A stretch of DNA of 54,652 nt from Candidatus Pantoea deserta (GCF_003813865.1 NZ_RMVG01000026.1:1-54652); one strand, 5' to 3'; counted from the first letter of the stretch, positions 44,452 to 52,824 are shown. The notes: generated from the letters alone by a model not told the origin. Numbers and translations: made by a program.

Positions 44452-45057
44452 GTTGAGAATAACTCGATGGCCGGTGATAAGGCCATCGAGTCGGTTAAAG
44501 AAAGCAAGGAATGGTGGAAAGAGCAAATCAGGGAGAAGCTGGGAGAAAACACTGCTTCACAGCTTGTCAATGGTTTGGTTAGTGAAACCGGCGATACGGC
44601 GTTTGATTTGATAGCGGCGCTGGCTACCTGTGCCACCGAGGGCAGTTACTGTAGCCAGGCGAAAAGTGATATCGCTAAAAAAGATGCGGCAGCGGCGAAA
44701 GTGCTGGACGGCATCATAAATGGCGATGCGTGGGAAGGGATCAAATCTACGGCTATTAAGGCGGCTAATGGCAATCAAAAGGCGCTAGAGAATGTTGCAG
44801 GGGTATTATCAGGCGCTTCGATACCAGCGAAGCTCCTTCCTTCCGGAAGCTCGACGGCAAAAGTTATTGTTAAGCCCGTTGAACCTAAGGGCGGTGCCTA
44901 CGGGCAGATCCTAAACCTGCTGAATATCACCAGCGTTGATGCACAAAATCAGCAGCAAGTGAAGGATGCGCTGACCCAGCATGCCATAGATGTGCTGAGC
45001 CGGGAGGTGGCGCACACGAATGACAGAAGCATTAGTCCGATATTTGACAGGGAGTAA
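44452..45057 (+). pseudogene. Orphan CdiA-CT module D fused to a duplicated cdiA segment
   Basis: V-E-N-N-S-M-A-G-D-K begins at 44452. The first 140 residues resemble the entry domain of the main CdiA: R-E-K-L-G-E in both, then S-E-T-G-D-T-A against A-D-T-G-D-A-A, and A-T-E-G-S-Y-C against A-R-D-G-Y-C. After about 44940 the frame leaves toxin sequence and enters a copy of the region upstream of the cdiA pretoxin domain (N-Q-Q-Q...S-I-S-P-I-F-D-R-E) and stops. One extra T at the stop (GAGTAAAGAGCAG against GAGAAAGAGCAG in cdiA) creates it. No immunity gene follows. It is a decayed module. Confidence 0.65.
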
Positions 45058-45130
45058 AGAGCAGAACCCGCTGAAGGCGGCGAACTGATAGCGCAGCTGG
45101 TGATGAATGAGCCGTATCCGGGGCCAGGGC
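44945..45130 (+). repeat. Diverged partial copy of internal cdiA sequence
   Basis: 44945-45080 matches cdiA 39723-39840 (for example AGCATTAGTCCGATATTTGA against AGCATTAGCCCGATATTTGA, then GAGCAGAACC and CTGAAGGCGGCG). It then jumps to sequence like cdiA 40265-40310 (GAACTGATAGCGCAGCTGGT, GTATCCGGG). About 420 bases of the parent are missing at the jump, which falls in the similar words CAGCTGATAGCG and GAGCTGATGGCG. Confidence 0.7.
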
Positions 45131-45333
45131 TGTCTGAATCCCAATTCAAAGCGCCTCTCTGGGACGCAGCCAACGCTGTCTTCTGTGAAGTCGGCGGTTT
45201 ACATGCGCTTTATTTGTAAAATCCCTTTGTTGTTGAATTGTTGCTAATTTTCATTTATAAATCTCTTCCTTATTATTTCAAAGGCCTGCCTGGCCTGACT
45301 TATATTGATTTTTAATTAATTAAAGGAGTTGAT

Positions 45334-45879
45334 GTGTTTAAAAAATGGCTGTTTGCCGTGGGGTTGGCTGTAAACTTAACAGGTTGTTCGGTCGCGACCT
45401 ATAGTCATAAACTTCAGGATGTCACAACCGGCGATCGCGTTGGCATCACCTTTGATAACCGCAATCTGGATTATATTCGCGTTTATCCTGAAACCAAAAG
45501 CTGTATCAACCTGGATGCAGAAGATAACGGCTATACAAACAATGCAATTGGTTTCCAGACGAAATTAAATAATAAGCTTATGGGCTTCCCTGAAATCCCT
45601 GAGACCCCTGAACTGCGTCGTGAATTTTGGATAAGTGCGAAAGATAATATCGCTATCCGCATGATTCAGCCAAATGGCGCCTATCAAACCGTCTCATTCC
45701 GCCCTAAAGTTGGCTCGTACTATTACGTGACCGGCCTTTTTACCAGTCAGTATTCGCCGCGCAGCCTGTCTGTAGTTGAGGTCTATAAAACGGACAAAGG
45801 CTACTACGATCGCAAACCGGTAGAAGATTTAAAGCTGGAGAATTGCGACGACGGCTCTTTCCGTTTACAACACTTTTGA
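45334..45879 (+). CDS. Putative lipoprotein of unknown function
   Basis: A 181-residue precursor with a lipobox V-N-L-T-G-C (Cys18). It starts with GTG at 45334 behind a very good ribosome site (AAAGGAG). The mature part is polar and beta-rich with many tyrosines (G-S-Y-Y-Y-V-T-G-L-F) and two further cysteines (near residues 57 and 173). I do not recognise the family. It stands alone 280 bases after the decayed toxin array and is convergent with another lipoprotein gene. The 130-base spacer before it shows nothing but AT-rich sequence. Confidence 0.7.
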   Translation: MFKKWLFAVGLAVNLTGCSVATYSHKLQDVTTGDRVGITFDNRNLDYIRVYPETKSCINLDAEDNGYTNNAIGFQTKLNNKLMGFPEIPETPELRREFWISAKDNIAIRMIQPNGAYQTVSFRPKVGSYYYVTGLFTSQYSPRSLSVVEVYKTDKGYYDRKPVEDLKLENCDDGSFRLQHF

Positions 45880-45929
45880 TGTAGCAGGCGAACCTCGCTG
45901 TCAGCAGCGAGGTTCGCAGGCAAGCGGCG

Positions 45930-46511
45930 TCAGGTCAACTGCTGGCCGGTAAAGCGCTTGCCGTACCAGGCATCAAGGGTTTCCAGCAGCGCTGTCGCTT
46001 CCTGCACGGTGAAGCCGTAATAGCGCGTGCTTTGCGCGACATTGATAACCAGCATCGGCACCTCTGCTCGCGTGTGCACAAAATCAAACACGTAATCAAC
46101 CTGTCTGTTTTCAAACAAATAGCCAGCAATATTCCCTGCCGGGCGTTTCATCACGATATGTTGGTTCTGGGTGGAGTGACTCTTTGCCCAGTCTAAAAAA
46201 TCACGTATCGGTTTCGTTTGTTCAATATAGTTATCGCGGGTGAAACCGACATAGCTCACCTCGTCGTTATGGTTGATGTACTTTGATAGCGCGATTTTAT
46301 TGTTGTCATCGGATATCTTAATGTCGAAATCCATTTTTTCAGCGCAATCGGTAAATTTGGGTTTGTAATTGCAGGCGGAAAGTCCGTCAGTTTGATAAAT
46401 TTCATAAAAACGTGCGTTGGCATACTTATCAAAGGTGGTGCAGGAGCATAATGTCGCAGCGCTAAGTAAAATTGCCGGAATAAAACAGGGTTTCAAGATA
46501 TTCATCTCCAT
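45930..46511 (-). CDS. Putative lipoprotein of unknown function
   Basis: A 193-residue precursor. The signal ends in A-T-L-C-S-C, a weak lipobox (Ser at -1, Cys at -2) with Cys24 as likely lipidation site. The body is polar; features include H-N-D-E-V-S-Y-V-G-F and V-D-Y-V-F-D-F-V-H. The start could be ATG 46511 or ATG 46505; neither has ideal ribosome-site spacing. I do not recognise it. It converges on the preceding lipoprotein gene, and the two could have related roles in the envelope. The spacer 46512-46683 holds no feature I can name. Confidence 0.65.
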   Translation of the reverse strand: MEMNILKPCFIPAILLSAATLCSCTTFDKYANARFYEIYQTDGLSACNYKPKFTDCAEKMDFDIKISDDNNKIALSKYINHNDEVSYVGFTRDNYIEQTKPIRDFLDWAKSHSTQNQHIVMKRPAGNIAGYLFENRQVDYVFDFVHTRAEVPMLVINVAQSTRYYGFTVQEATALLETLDAWYGKRFTGQQLT

Positions 46512-46683
46512 TGAATTAAAGCGCGATAATACAGCATGTCACTTATCGGGAGAAGACGCTGAGGCGGGATAAAGAGAGGGCGGAGAATAAATATACGCGC
46601 CACAGGTTTTAATATTGCCCTGTCTGATTTAGCAACATATTCAGCACCGCCAGAAAATAGCGCCTCAGATTGACGCAGTCCGC

Positions 46684-48105
46684 TTAGTTATCTCTGAATA
46701 AACTCGCCATTTTCGCGCAGCCCGTAGCGATCTCGCCGGGCGACAGCGCGGCAAAGCCCAGTATCCAGCCCGCCTGCCCAGGCGCCTCTGTCGCCAGCGG
46801 GCTAAGGCGCGGCAGCGCCAGTCCGTCTCTCTCAGCCTGCGCGCTCAGCGCCGCCTCGTTTTCACCTTCCCTTAGCGTCACCGTTAACTGTAAACCGCCG
46901 GGCGTGGCGATCGGCGTCAGCCAGGGCGACAGGGGGTGCAGCTGCGCCAGCAATAAATCACGTCGGCTGCGATAGAGCTGGCGCATCAGCCGTAAATGGC
47001 TGGCAAAGTGACCCTGCTGCAAAAACGCCGCGGTCACCGCCTGCGGCAGCAGCGCGCTGTGTCCGTCCATCAGGCTGCGCGCCTGACCGAGCGGCGCTAT
47101 CAGCGCGGGCGGCACCACCATCCAGGCCAGACGCAGCGAGGGGAAAAGCGACTTGGAAAAGGTGCCCAGCGTAATAACCCGACCATAGCGATCCAGCCCC
47201 TGCATGGCAGGCGTGGGGCGCTCGTCGTAGTGAAACTCGCTGTCATAGTCATCTTCAATAATCCAGCTGCCGTGGCGCTGCGCCCACGCCAGCCACGCCA
47301 GGCGGCGCGCCAGACTCATCGCCACGCCGGTGGGATAGTGGTGCGAGGGCGTCAGATAAAGCAACCTGGCCGCGCCGCGCTGCACTATGGCGCCCTCGTC
47401 GTCCAGCGGGACGCCGCGGCAGCGCGCCCCCGCCGCGAGAAAGGCATTGCGCGCGCCAGGATAGCCGGGGGTCTCCAGCCATACCTCATCGCCAGGATCG
47501 AGAAACATCATTGCCAGTAGCTGCAACGCCTGCTGCGAGCTGGTCAGGATAATGACCTGCTCCGGACGGCAGCGCATACCGCGCGACAGCGCCAGGTAGT
47601 CCGCTATCGCGCCGCGCAGCGGCAGATAGCCGAGCGGATCGCCGTAGCCCATGAGCTGACTGCCGTAGCTGCGCTGCACGCTGGCGTAGAGCCGTCGCCA
47701 CAGCTGATGCGGGAAGGCGCGCAGTTCCGGCGAACCTGCGGCGAACGCGTGCGGAAAAGGGGGATCCTGACAGCCACCCGTGGCGATCACCGTGTCGCCG
47801 CGTGCGGAAAAGCGCGGCCGATCCACGGTCGCGGCGCGCGCCGTCTGCGCCGGCATCACGATAGCGACAAAGGTGCCGCGTCCGGTTTCCCGCTGTAAAT
47901 AGCCTTCGCTTTCCAGCTGCGCGTAGGCCGCCTCAACCGTCACGCGAGACAGGCCGAGATCGCCCGCCAGCTGGCGCGTCGAGGGGACTTTTTGCCCAAA
48001 CGTGAGGTGACCGCCAGCTATTGCCTGGCGCAGCGTGGCGCACAGGCGTTCCCGCAAGCCGCCCTGGGCATGATGGCTAAAAAGGGTCAGCAGCGGCGTG
48101 CTCAT
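46684..48105 (-). CDS. MocR/PdxR-family PLP-dependent transcription regulator
   Basis: A 473-residue fusion of a GntR-type winged helix (residues about 12-80; V-P-S-T-R-Q-L-A-G-D-L-G-L-S-R-V-T-V) and a fold-type I aminotransferase domain. The PLP lysine is Lys318 in G-T-F-S-K-S-L-F-P, and the aspartate contact lies in I-I-E-D-D-Y-D-S-E-F. Such regulators sense PLP or amino compounds and usually control a divergent gene. Here that is the rhodanese gene 87 bases away. GGTCT words at 48109 and 48132, spaced 23 bases, may be its operators. The specific ligand cannot be read from the sequence. Confidence 0.88.
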   Translation of the reverse strand: MSTPLLTLFSHHAQGGLRERLCATLRQAIAGGHLTFGQKVPSTRQLAGDLGLSRVTVEAAYAQLESEGYLQRETGRGTFVAIVMPAQTARAATVDRPRFSARGDTVIATGGCQDPPFPHAFAAGSPELRAFPHQLWRRLYASVQRSYGSQLMGYGDPLGYLPLRGAIADYLALSRGMRCRPEQVIILTSSQQALQLLAMMFLDPGDEVWLETPGYPGARNAFLAAGARCRGVPLDDEGAIVQRGAARLLYLTPSHHYPTGVAMSLARRLAWLAWAQRHGSWIIEDDYDSEFHYDERPTPAMQGLDRYGRVITLGTFSKSLFPSLRLAWMVVPPALIAPLGQARSLMDGHSALLPQAVTAAFLQQGHFASHLRLMRQLYRSRRDLLLAQLHPLSPWLTPIATPGGLQLTVTLREGENEAALSAQAERDGLALPRLSPLATEAPGQAGWILGFAALSPGEIATGCAKMASLFRDN

Positions 48106-48192
48106 AATGGTCTTATCTCACTATTGATATGGGTCTGATCGCGCAGTCCACTTTGCCGTAAACTGGCCGGACACCACAACAGGAGAATCACT

Positions 48193-48636
48193 ATGTCACA
48201 GGTCTTACAGTTTCCGCCGCCGTCACCTCAGCAGAGTCTCGACTATCTGCAAAACAAACTGGCGTACTATGCCGATGCCTGGGATGTGGCGGAGGATCTC
48301 GCGCATCAGATTGGGGAGATTGTGGTGATAGACGCGCGTTCACCGGAGCATTATCGTGCCGGGCATCTCTGCGGCGCGATAAATTTTCCTCATCGCACGA
48401 TGAACGCGGAGAGCACGGCGCGGCTGGACCGCAGCAAAGTCTATGTCACCTACTGCGACGGTATCGGCTGCAACGGCTCGACGAAAGCGGCATACAAACT
48501 GGCGGCGCTGGGTTTTCGGGTCAAAGAGTTAATCGGCGGGCTGGATTTCTGGCAGCGGGATGGCCATCCAATGGCATGGGGCGATGCGCCGGGCGAATGG
48601 CCTGAGTCCGCGTCCGGCGCGCAGTGCGGCTGCTAG
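48193..48636 (+). CDS. Rhodanese-like sulfurtransferase
   Basis: A 147-residue single-domain rhodanese. It shows V-V-I-D-A-R-S-P-E-H-Y near residue 45, G-H-L-C-G-A-I-N-F-P-H, and the active-site loop V-T-Y-C-D-G-I-G-C-N-G-S with Cys88 as persulfide carrier and a second cysteine at 93. The C-terminus ends in Cys-Gly-Cys. It is divergent from the MocR-type regulator and probably its target, a pairing I recall from other proteobacteria. It has a clear AGGAG ribosome site and is convergent with flk at a one-base gap. Confidence 0.87.
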   Translation: MSQVLQFPPPSPQQSLDYLQNKLAYYADAWDVAEDLAHQIGEIVVIDARSPEHYRAGHLCGAINFPHRTMNAESTARLDRSKVYVTYCDGIGCNGSTKAAYKLAALGFRVKELIGGLDFWQRDGHPMAWGDAPGEWPESASGAQCGC

Positions 48637-48637
48637 T

Positions 48638-49657
48638 TCAGAGAAACAGCCACAGTAGAAAAACGAAGACGGCGAGCAGCGCAACGGCGCTCAGCACCGG
48701 ACGCTGCGCCAGCGGCTGCGGCAGAGAGGCAACAAACGGCGCCCAGATGGGCTGCGGCCGCAGTTCGCTGTCGGCCAGCGGCTGTTCCTGATGTTTTTCC
48801 GCGCGGCGCGCAAACAGCTGATTAAGCAGATCCTGCGTTTGCGCCGGGGTGAGGACAGTTTGCGGCGTTGCCTGAAAACGCTGCTGGCTGTAATCCTCCA
48901 GCAGCTGACGCTCGCTGTGATGCAGCGGTTGTTTCAGCGACGCTTCCAGCACCTGAAGCGTCGGCGCGCTGTGCTGGCTCAGCGTCTGGCGCACCTGGAG
49001 ATACTGGGTCAACAGCGGGAAGTGACGCGAGGGAATCGGGTCGCCGCTGGTCAGGTTCGCCAGTTTCAGCGCCGAGGCCCAGATCTTGCCGGTTGGCTCT
49101 CCGGTGGCGGCGGCCAGTCGGGCCACCTGCTGATTCAGCGTCTGATGCTCCGCAGGCAGCAGCGTGCGATCGGTGACGCGCGACTGCTGCGGCTGAGGGA
49201 TTGCCATCTGGCCGTTTTGCAGCATGGTCAGCACCTGACGCAGCTGATCCTGTGACAGCGAACTGAGCACCGTCTGGCCAAACTGCTGGCGAATAAAGTC
49301 GCTGACCGCCTGACGATTATTGCCCTGCGGCAGCAGATCGGTGAGCTGAGTCAGCAGCTGGCGCGTGGCGCGGCCATTCTCCGCCTGCGTCAGACGGTTG
49401 CTCAGATATTGCTCCGCCGCGGGAAAATGGCGCGACTGCAATTCCGCTTCGCTTTTTACGCCGACCTCGCGCTGAACGCCCGCCCATAGCTCCGGCGCTT
49501 TTAGCGTGCTGAGCGACATAATGCGGACGATAAGGCGTTCCAGCGTGGTGCGCTGAACGGGAGACAGAGGCTGATCGCCCGGACGGGGCGCGCCGCCTGA
49601 CGGCGTGACAACAGAACGATCGCCCATCGGCGCACCGGGGCCGCTAAGAGGTTGCAT
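48638..49657 (-). CDS. flk: Flagellar regulator Flk
   Basis: Flk is an inner-membrane protein that prevents premature export of the anti-sigma factor FlgM and couples ring assembly to late flagellar genes. The 339-residue protein has a proline-rich N-terminus (M-Q-P-L-S-G-P-G-A-P), conserved blocks S-R-H-F-P-A-A-E and P-L-L-P/T-L-L-P-A-E-H, and one C-terminal membrane helix (V-A-L-L-A-V-F-V-F-L-L-W-L-F). I start at 49657, behind AAGGA, rather than the in-frame codon at 49756. In E. coli flk also lies between fabB and pdxB. No flagellar genes are in view. Confidence 0.88.
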   Translation of the reverse strand: MQPLSGPGAPMGDRSVVTPSGGAPRPGDQPLSPVQRTTLERLIVRIMSLSTLKAPELWAGVQREVGVKSEAELQSRHFPAAEQYLSNRLTQAENGRATRQLLTQLTDLLPQGNNRQAVSDFIRQQFGQTVLSSLSQDQLRQVLTMLQNGQMAIPQPQQSRVTDRTLLPAEHQTLNQQVARLAAATGEPTGKIWASALKLANLTSGDPIPSRHFPLLTQYLQVRQTLSQHSAPTLQVLEASLKQPLHHSERQLLEDYSQQRFQATPQTVLTPAQTQDLLNQLFARRAEKHQEQPLADSELRPQPIWAPFVASLPQPLAQRPVLSAVALLAVFVFLLWLFL

Positions 49658-49758
49658 GGCGGAATCCTTGAAAACAGAACAGCGTGGGGTGCGCCGGAAA
49701 AAATGATGCGACATGATAGCAAAAGCCCCCGCGAAATCCCACGGGGAGCTGTGCATAT

Positions 49759-50655
49759 TCAGTCGTGAGCGGGCGCTGCGCTGCGACGGCTAAGCGGAGT
49801 CTTAAGCCGCTGGGCAAGGATCACCCCCACCAGCGTCATGCCGCCGCCGATCAGATGATAGAGATGCAGCTGCTCCTGCAGAAACAGCACCGCGATAAGC
49901 GCGGTAAAGACCGGTACGAAATTCATAAAAATGCTGGTGGTGCTGGCGCCCAGGCGCTGCACGCCGAGGATCCACATAAAGGGCGCGATGATCGAGGCGA
50001 ACAGCCCGGCAAACAGCACCAGCGGAATATTACGCGCCGTCAGCGTCACGTCCGGCGCGTGTAAAAAGCCCGGCAGCAGCAGCAGCACGCCAAAAACGAT
50101 TTGCACATACAGACTTTGCCAGTTCGGCAGCGGAATCGCCCAGCGTTTAGTCAGTACGCCGTACAGGGCGTAAGAGGTGGATGCCGCCAGCATCATCAGC
50201 TCGCCGCTGCCTGGACGCTGATTCAGCAGCTGCGCCGGATGTCCCTCGCTCACCAGCCATACCAGCCCGACAAACGACAGCACGCCGCCGAACAGAATGC
50301 CGCGCGTCGGCGCCAGCCGCAGCACCAGCAGGCTGAGCAGAATGGTCAGCAGCGGAATGGTCGCGCCAAGGATGCCCATCATCACCGCCGACACGCTGTG
50401 CGCGGCGTAGTAGGCAAGACTCTGATACAGCACCATGCCGAGCAGGCCGAGGATCAGCAGACGCCACAGGCTGGCACGGATAGTCTGGCGGTGGCGCCAG
50501 ACGCCCGGCAGGGCAAACGGCGTCAGCACCATCAGCGCCAGCAGCCAGCGGTAAAAAGAGATAGCGGCGGGATCGATGCTGCCAGCGGACAGTTTGCTGA
50601 CAATAGTGTTCACCGACCAGATCAGCACTGCCAGCAGCGGAAAAAACAGATTCAT
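49759..50655 (-). CDS. EamA/DMT-family inner-membrane exporter
   Basis: A 298-residue protein with ten predicted membrane helices made of two EamA repeats (residues about 5-135 and 150-285). The second repeat shows F-A-S-I-I-A-P-F-M-W-I-L-G-V and F-M-N-F-V-P-V-F-T-A-L-I-A, both typical. Such exporters handle metabolites or amino acids; the substrate is unknown. It is divergent from an AraC-type gene 94 bases away, which likely regulates it. Confidence 0.88.
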   Translation of the reverse strand: MNLFFPLLAVLIWSVNTIVSKLSAGSIDPAAISFYRWLLALMVLTPFALPGVWRHRQTIRASLWRLLILGLLGMVLYQSLAYYAAHSVSAVMMGILGATIPLLTILLSLLVLRLAPTRGILFGGVLSFVGLVWLVSEGHPAQLLNQRPGSGELMMLAASTSYALYGVLTKRWAIPLPNWQSLYVQIVFGVLLLLPGFLHAPDVTLTARNIPLVLFAGLFASIIAPFMWILGVQRLGASTTSIFMNFVPVFTALIAVLFLQEQLHLYHLIGGGMTLVGVILAQRLKTPLSRRSAAPAHD

Positions 50656-50749
50656 AGCGAACTCCTGAAAAGTCGTGCGCCCAGTTTATGTTTGACCGGT
50701 TTTAAGGAGATAGTTAAATTCAGACAAAAATTTGCCAAGACCGGACAGA

Positions 50750-51529
50750 ATGCATTTCCAGGTAAACTATCAGCCGCCTGAACACGCGCGGCAGCTGCGC
50801 TACTTTATGCGCTACGAACAAACCAACGCAAAAACCGAATACCTTTCCCACGCGCATGAATGGGGACAGGCGATCTTCGTTTCGGGTCAGGTGCTGGAGA
50901 TAAACGTTGAGGGAGAGCGGCTGCTCACCCCGGCCAGCATCCCGGTCTGGATCCCGCCGCGCCAGCGGCACGCCAGCTATAACCGCCAGCAGACGCAGAT
51001 CCGTACCTTTAATCTCGCCGCCGCGCTGTGCGATGGCCTGCCGCAGAAGGCGTGTTTGCTGAACGTCGACGCGATCGCGCACGCCATTATGGATGAGTTC
51101 GCGCGCACCGGGCTGGAGCAGCCAGAGACGCCTGAAGCATGGCGGCTGTGTGACGTGCTGCGCGATCGGCTGCGGCTGGCGCCGGTGCAGGAGAGCTATC
51201 TGCCCACCTCGCAGGACAAGTTTCTGGCCCCGGTGCTGCACGCGCTGGAAGCGCAGCCCGGCGACAATACCACCCTGGCGGCGTGGGCGGCGCGCGTCTT
51301 TACCACCGAACGCACCCTGGCGCGCCGCTGCCGTCAGGAGCTGCATATGTCATTCAGCGAATGGCGGCAGCGGCTGCGTTTTCTGCACGCCATCGGCCAG
51401 CTGGGGCAGGGCAAAAGCGTGCAGGCCATTGCCCATGACCTGGGCTACAGCTCCGCCTCCGCGCTGATCGTCATGTTTCAGCAGCAGGCGGGGACGACGC
51501 CAGATCGCTACCGCGCGCGCCTGGGCTAA
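50750..51529 (+). CDS. AraC-family transcription regulator
   Basis: A 259-residue protein with a cupin-like N-terminal sensor (H-A-H-E-W-G-Q-A-I-F and W-I-P-P-R-Q-R-H) and a C-terminal double helix-turn-helix (residues about 165-255). The second HTH reads S-V-Q-A-I-A-H-D-L-G-Y-S-S-A-S-A. The H-x-H and P-P-x-x-x-H pattern is typical of the YdeO/NimR-like group of AraC proteins that respond to drugs or small molecules. Start ATG 50750 is preferred over a TTG at 50732. Divergent from the EamA exporter, its probable target. pdxB follows 57 bases later. Confidence 0.87.
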   Translation: MHFQVNYQPPEHARQLRYFMRYEQTNAKTEYLSHAHEWGQAIFVSGQVLEINVEGERLLTPASIPVWIPPRQRHASYNRQQTQIRTFNLAAALCDGLPQKACLLNVDAIAHAIMDEFARTGLEQPETPEAWRLCDVLRDRLRLAPVQESYLPTSQDKFLAPVLHALEAQPGDNTTLAAWAARVFTTERTLARRCRQELHMSFSEWRQRLRFLHAIGQLGQGKSVQAIAHDLGYSSASALIVMFQQQAGTTPDRYRARLG

Positions 51530-51586
51530 TTTTTCTGTTTGTGCCAGAATAGCGGCCTCAATAATGCAACCAGCAGGAAAGCCGTG

Positions 51587-52720
51587 GTGAAGATTCTTGT
51601 CGATGAAAATATGCCTTATGCGCAAGAGCTGTTCAGTCGTACCGGCAGCGTGCTGGCGGTGCCGGGGCGTCCGCTGCCGCAGCAGGCGCTGGACGATGCC
51701 GACGGCCTGATGGTGCGCTCGGTCACGCAGGTAAATGAAGCGCTGCTCGCCGGCAAGCCGGTGAAATTTGTCGGAACCGCTACGGCGGGGACCGACCATA
51801 TTGATGAAGCCTGGCTGCAGCAGGCGGGCATTGCCTTTTCCGCCGCGCCGGGCTGTAACGCTATCGCCGTGGTGGAGTATGTTTTTTCAGCCCTGCTGAT
51901 GCTGGCAGAGCGCGACAGCTTTGATCTGCGCGACCGCACCGTGGGCATCGTCGGCGTAGGCAACGTCGGCGGGCGGCTGCAAAAGCGGCTGGAAGCCTGG
52001 GGCGTCAAAACGCTGCTGTGCGACCCGCCGCGCGCCGATCGCGGCGACGCGGGCGATTTCCGCTCCCTCGATGAGCTGGTGGCCGACGCGGATATCCTTA
52101 CTTTCCATACCCCGCTGTTTAAAGACGGCCCTTATAAAAGCTGGCACCTGGCCGATGCGGCGCTGCTGATGGCGCTGAAGCCCAACACGATCCTGATCAA
52201 CGCCTGTCGCGGCCCGGTGGTCGATAACGCGGCGCTGCTGGAGGTGCTGAAAATGCGCCATGATCTGAGCGTGGTGCTGGATGTCTGGGAGCCGGAGCCG
52301 GCGCTATCGCTGGACCTGCTGGAGAAGGTGGATGTCGCCACGGCGCATATCGCAGGCTACACGCTGGAAGGCAAGGCGCGCGGCACGACGCAGGTGTTCG
52401 AGGCCTGGTGCGACTTTCTCGGCCAGCCGCAGCAGGTGCCGCTCAGCACGCTGCTGCCGACGCCGGAGTTCAGCAGCGTCACGCTGAATGGCCCGCTCGA
52501 TCAGCCGACGCTGAAACGTCTGGCGCATCTGGTGTATGATGTGCGCCGCGACGACGCGCCGCTGCGTAAAGGGGCCGCGAAACCCGGTGAATTTGACCGG
52601 CTGCGCAAAGAGTATGAAGAGCGGCGCGAGTGGTCATCGCTGGAGGTGATCTGCAACGATGCCGGGACCGCCAGTCTGCTTAATGCCCTCGGCTTTTGCG
52701 CGCGTCTTAACAACAGCTAA
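51587..52720 (+). CDS. pdxB: Erythronate-4-phosphate dehydrogenase PdxB
   Basis: PdxB oxidises 4-phosphoerythronate in the DXP-dependent vitamin B6 pathway, using bound NAD. The 377-residue protein has the N-terminal M-K-I-L-V-D-E-N-M-P-Y, the dinucleotide motif V-G-I-V-G-V-G-N-V-G-G, and the catalytic region I-N-A-C-R-G-P-V-V-D-N. The C-terminal PdxB-specific dimerisation domain includes P-L-D-Q-P-T-L-K-R-L. The start is the GTG at 51587 by comparison with E. coli (378 residues); AGGAAA precedes it. A PLP-linked regulator lies 3.5 kb away, but no functional link is shown. Confidence 0.95.
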   Translation: MKILVDENMPYAQELFSRTGSVLAVPGRPLPQQALDDADGLMVRSVTQVNEALLAGKPVKFVGTATAGTDHIDEAWLQQAGIAFSAAPGCNAIAVVEYVFSALLMLAERDSFDLRDRTVGIVGVGNVGGRLQKRLEAWGVKTLLCDPPRADRGDAGDFRSLDELVADADILTFHTPLFKDGPYKSWHLADAALLMALKPNTILINACRGPVVDNAALLEVLKMRHDLSVVLDVWEPEPALSLDLLEKVDVATAHIAGYTLEGKARGTTQVFEAWCDFLGQPQQVPLSTLLPTPEFSSVTLNGPLDQPTLKRLAHLVYDVRRDDAPLRKGAAKPGEFDRLRKEYEERREWSSLEVICNDAGTASLLNALGFCARLNNS

Positions 52721-52770
52721 ATTTATTCTCTCGCCGTGCCAGCTATGGCGAGGGATAATTCCGAATCCTG

Positions 52771-52797
52771 GGCGGTGAATATCACCGCCTTCTGTTT
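52771..52797 (+). terminator. pdxB terminator
   Basis: The 8-base-pair stem GGCGGTGA/TCACCGCC with a three-base loop is followed by TTCTGTTTTT. A weaker stem CTCGCC/GGCGAG (52730-52752) precedes it. Both lie in the 104-base pdxB-usg spacer. Confidence 0.75.
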
Positions 52798-52824
52798 TTA
52801 TGTCATTGTCTGGAGTAAACCAAC

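Noticed and set aside
42547..44463. Recurrent GTTGAGAATAA as a short repeat array
   Set aside because: The repeats encode the VENN boundary in frame and are spaced about 0.9-1 kb apart, which fits toxin modules rather than a CRISPR or integron.
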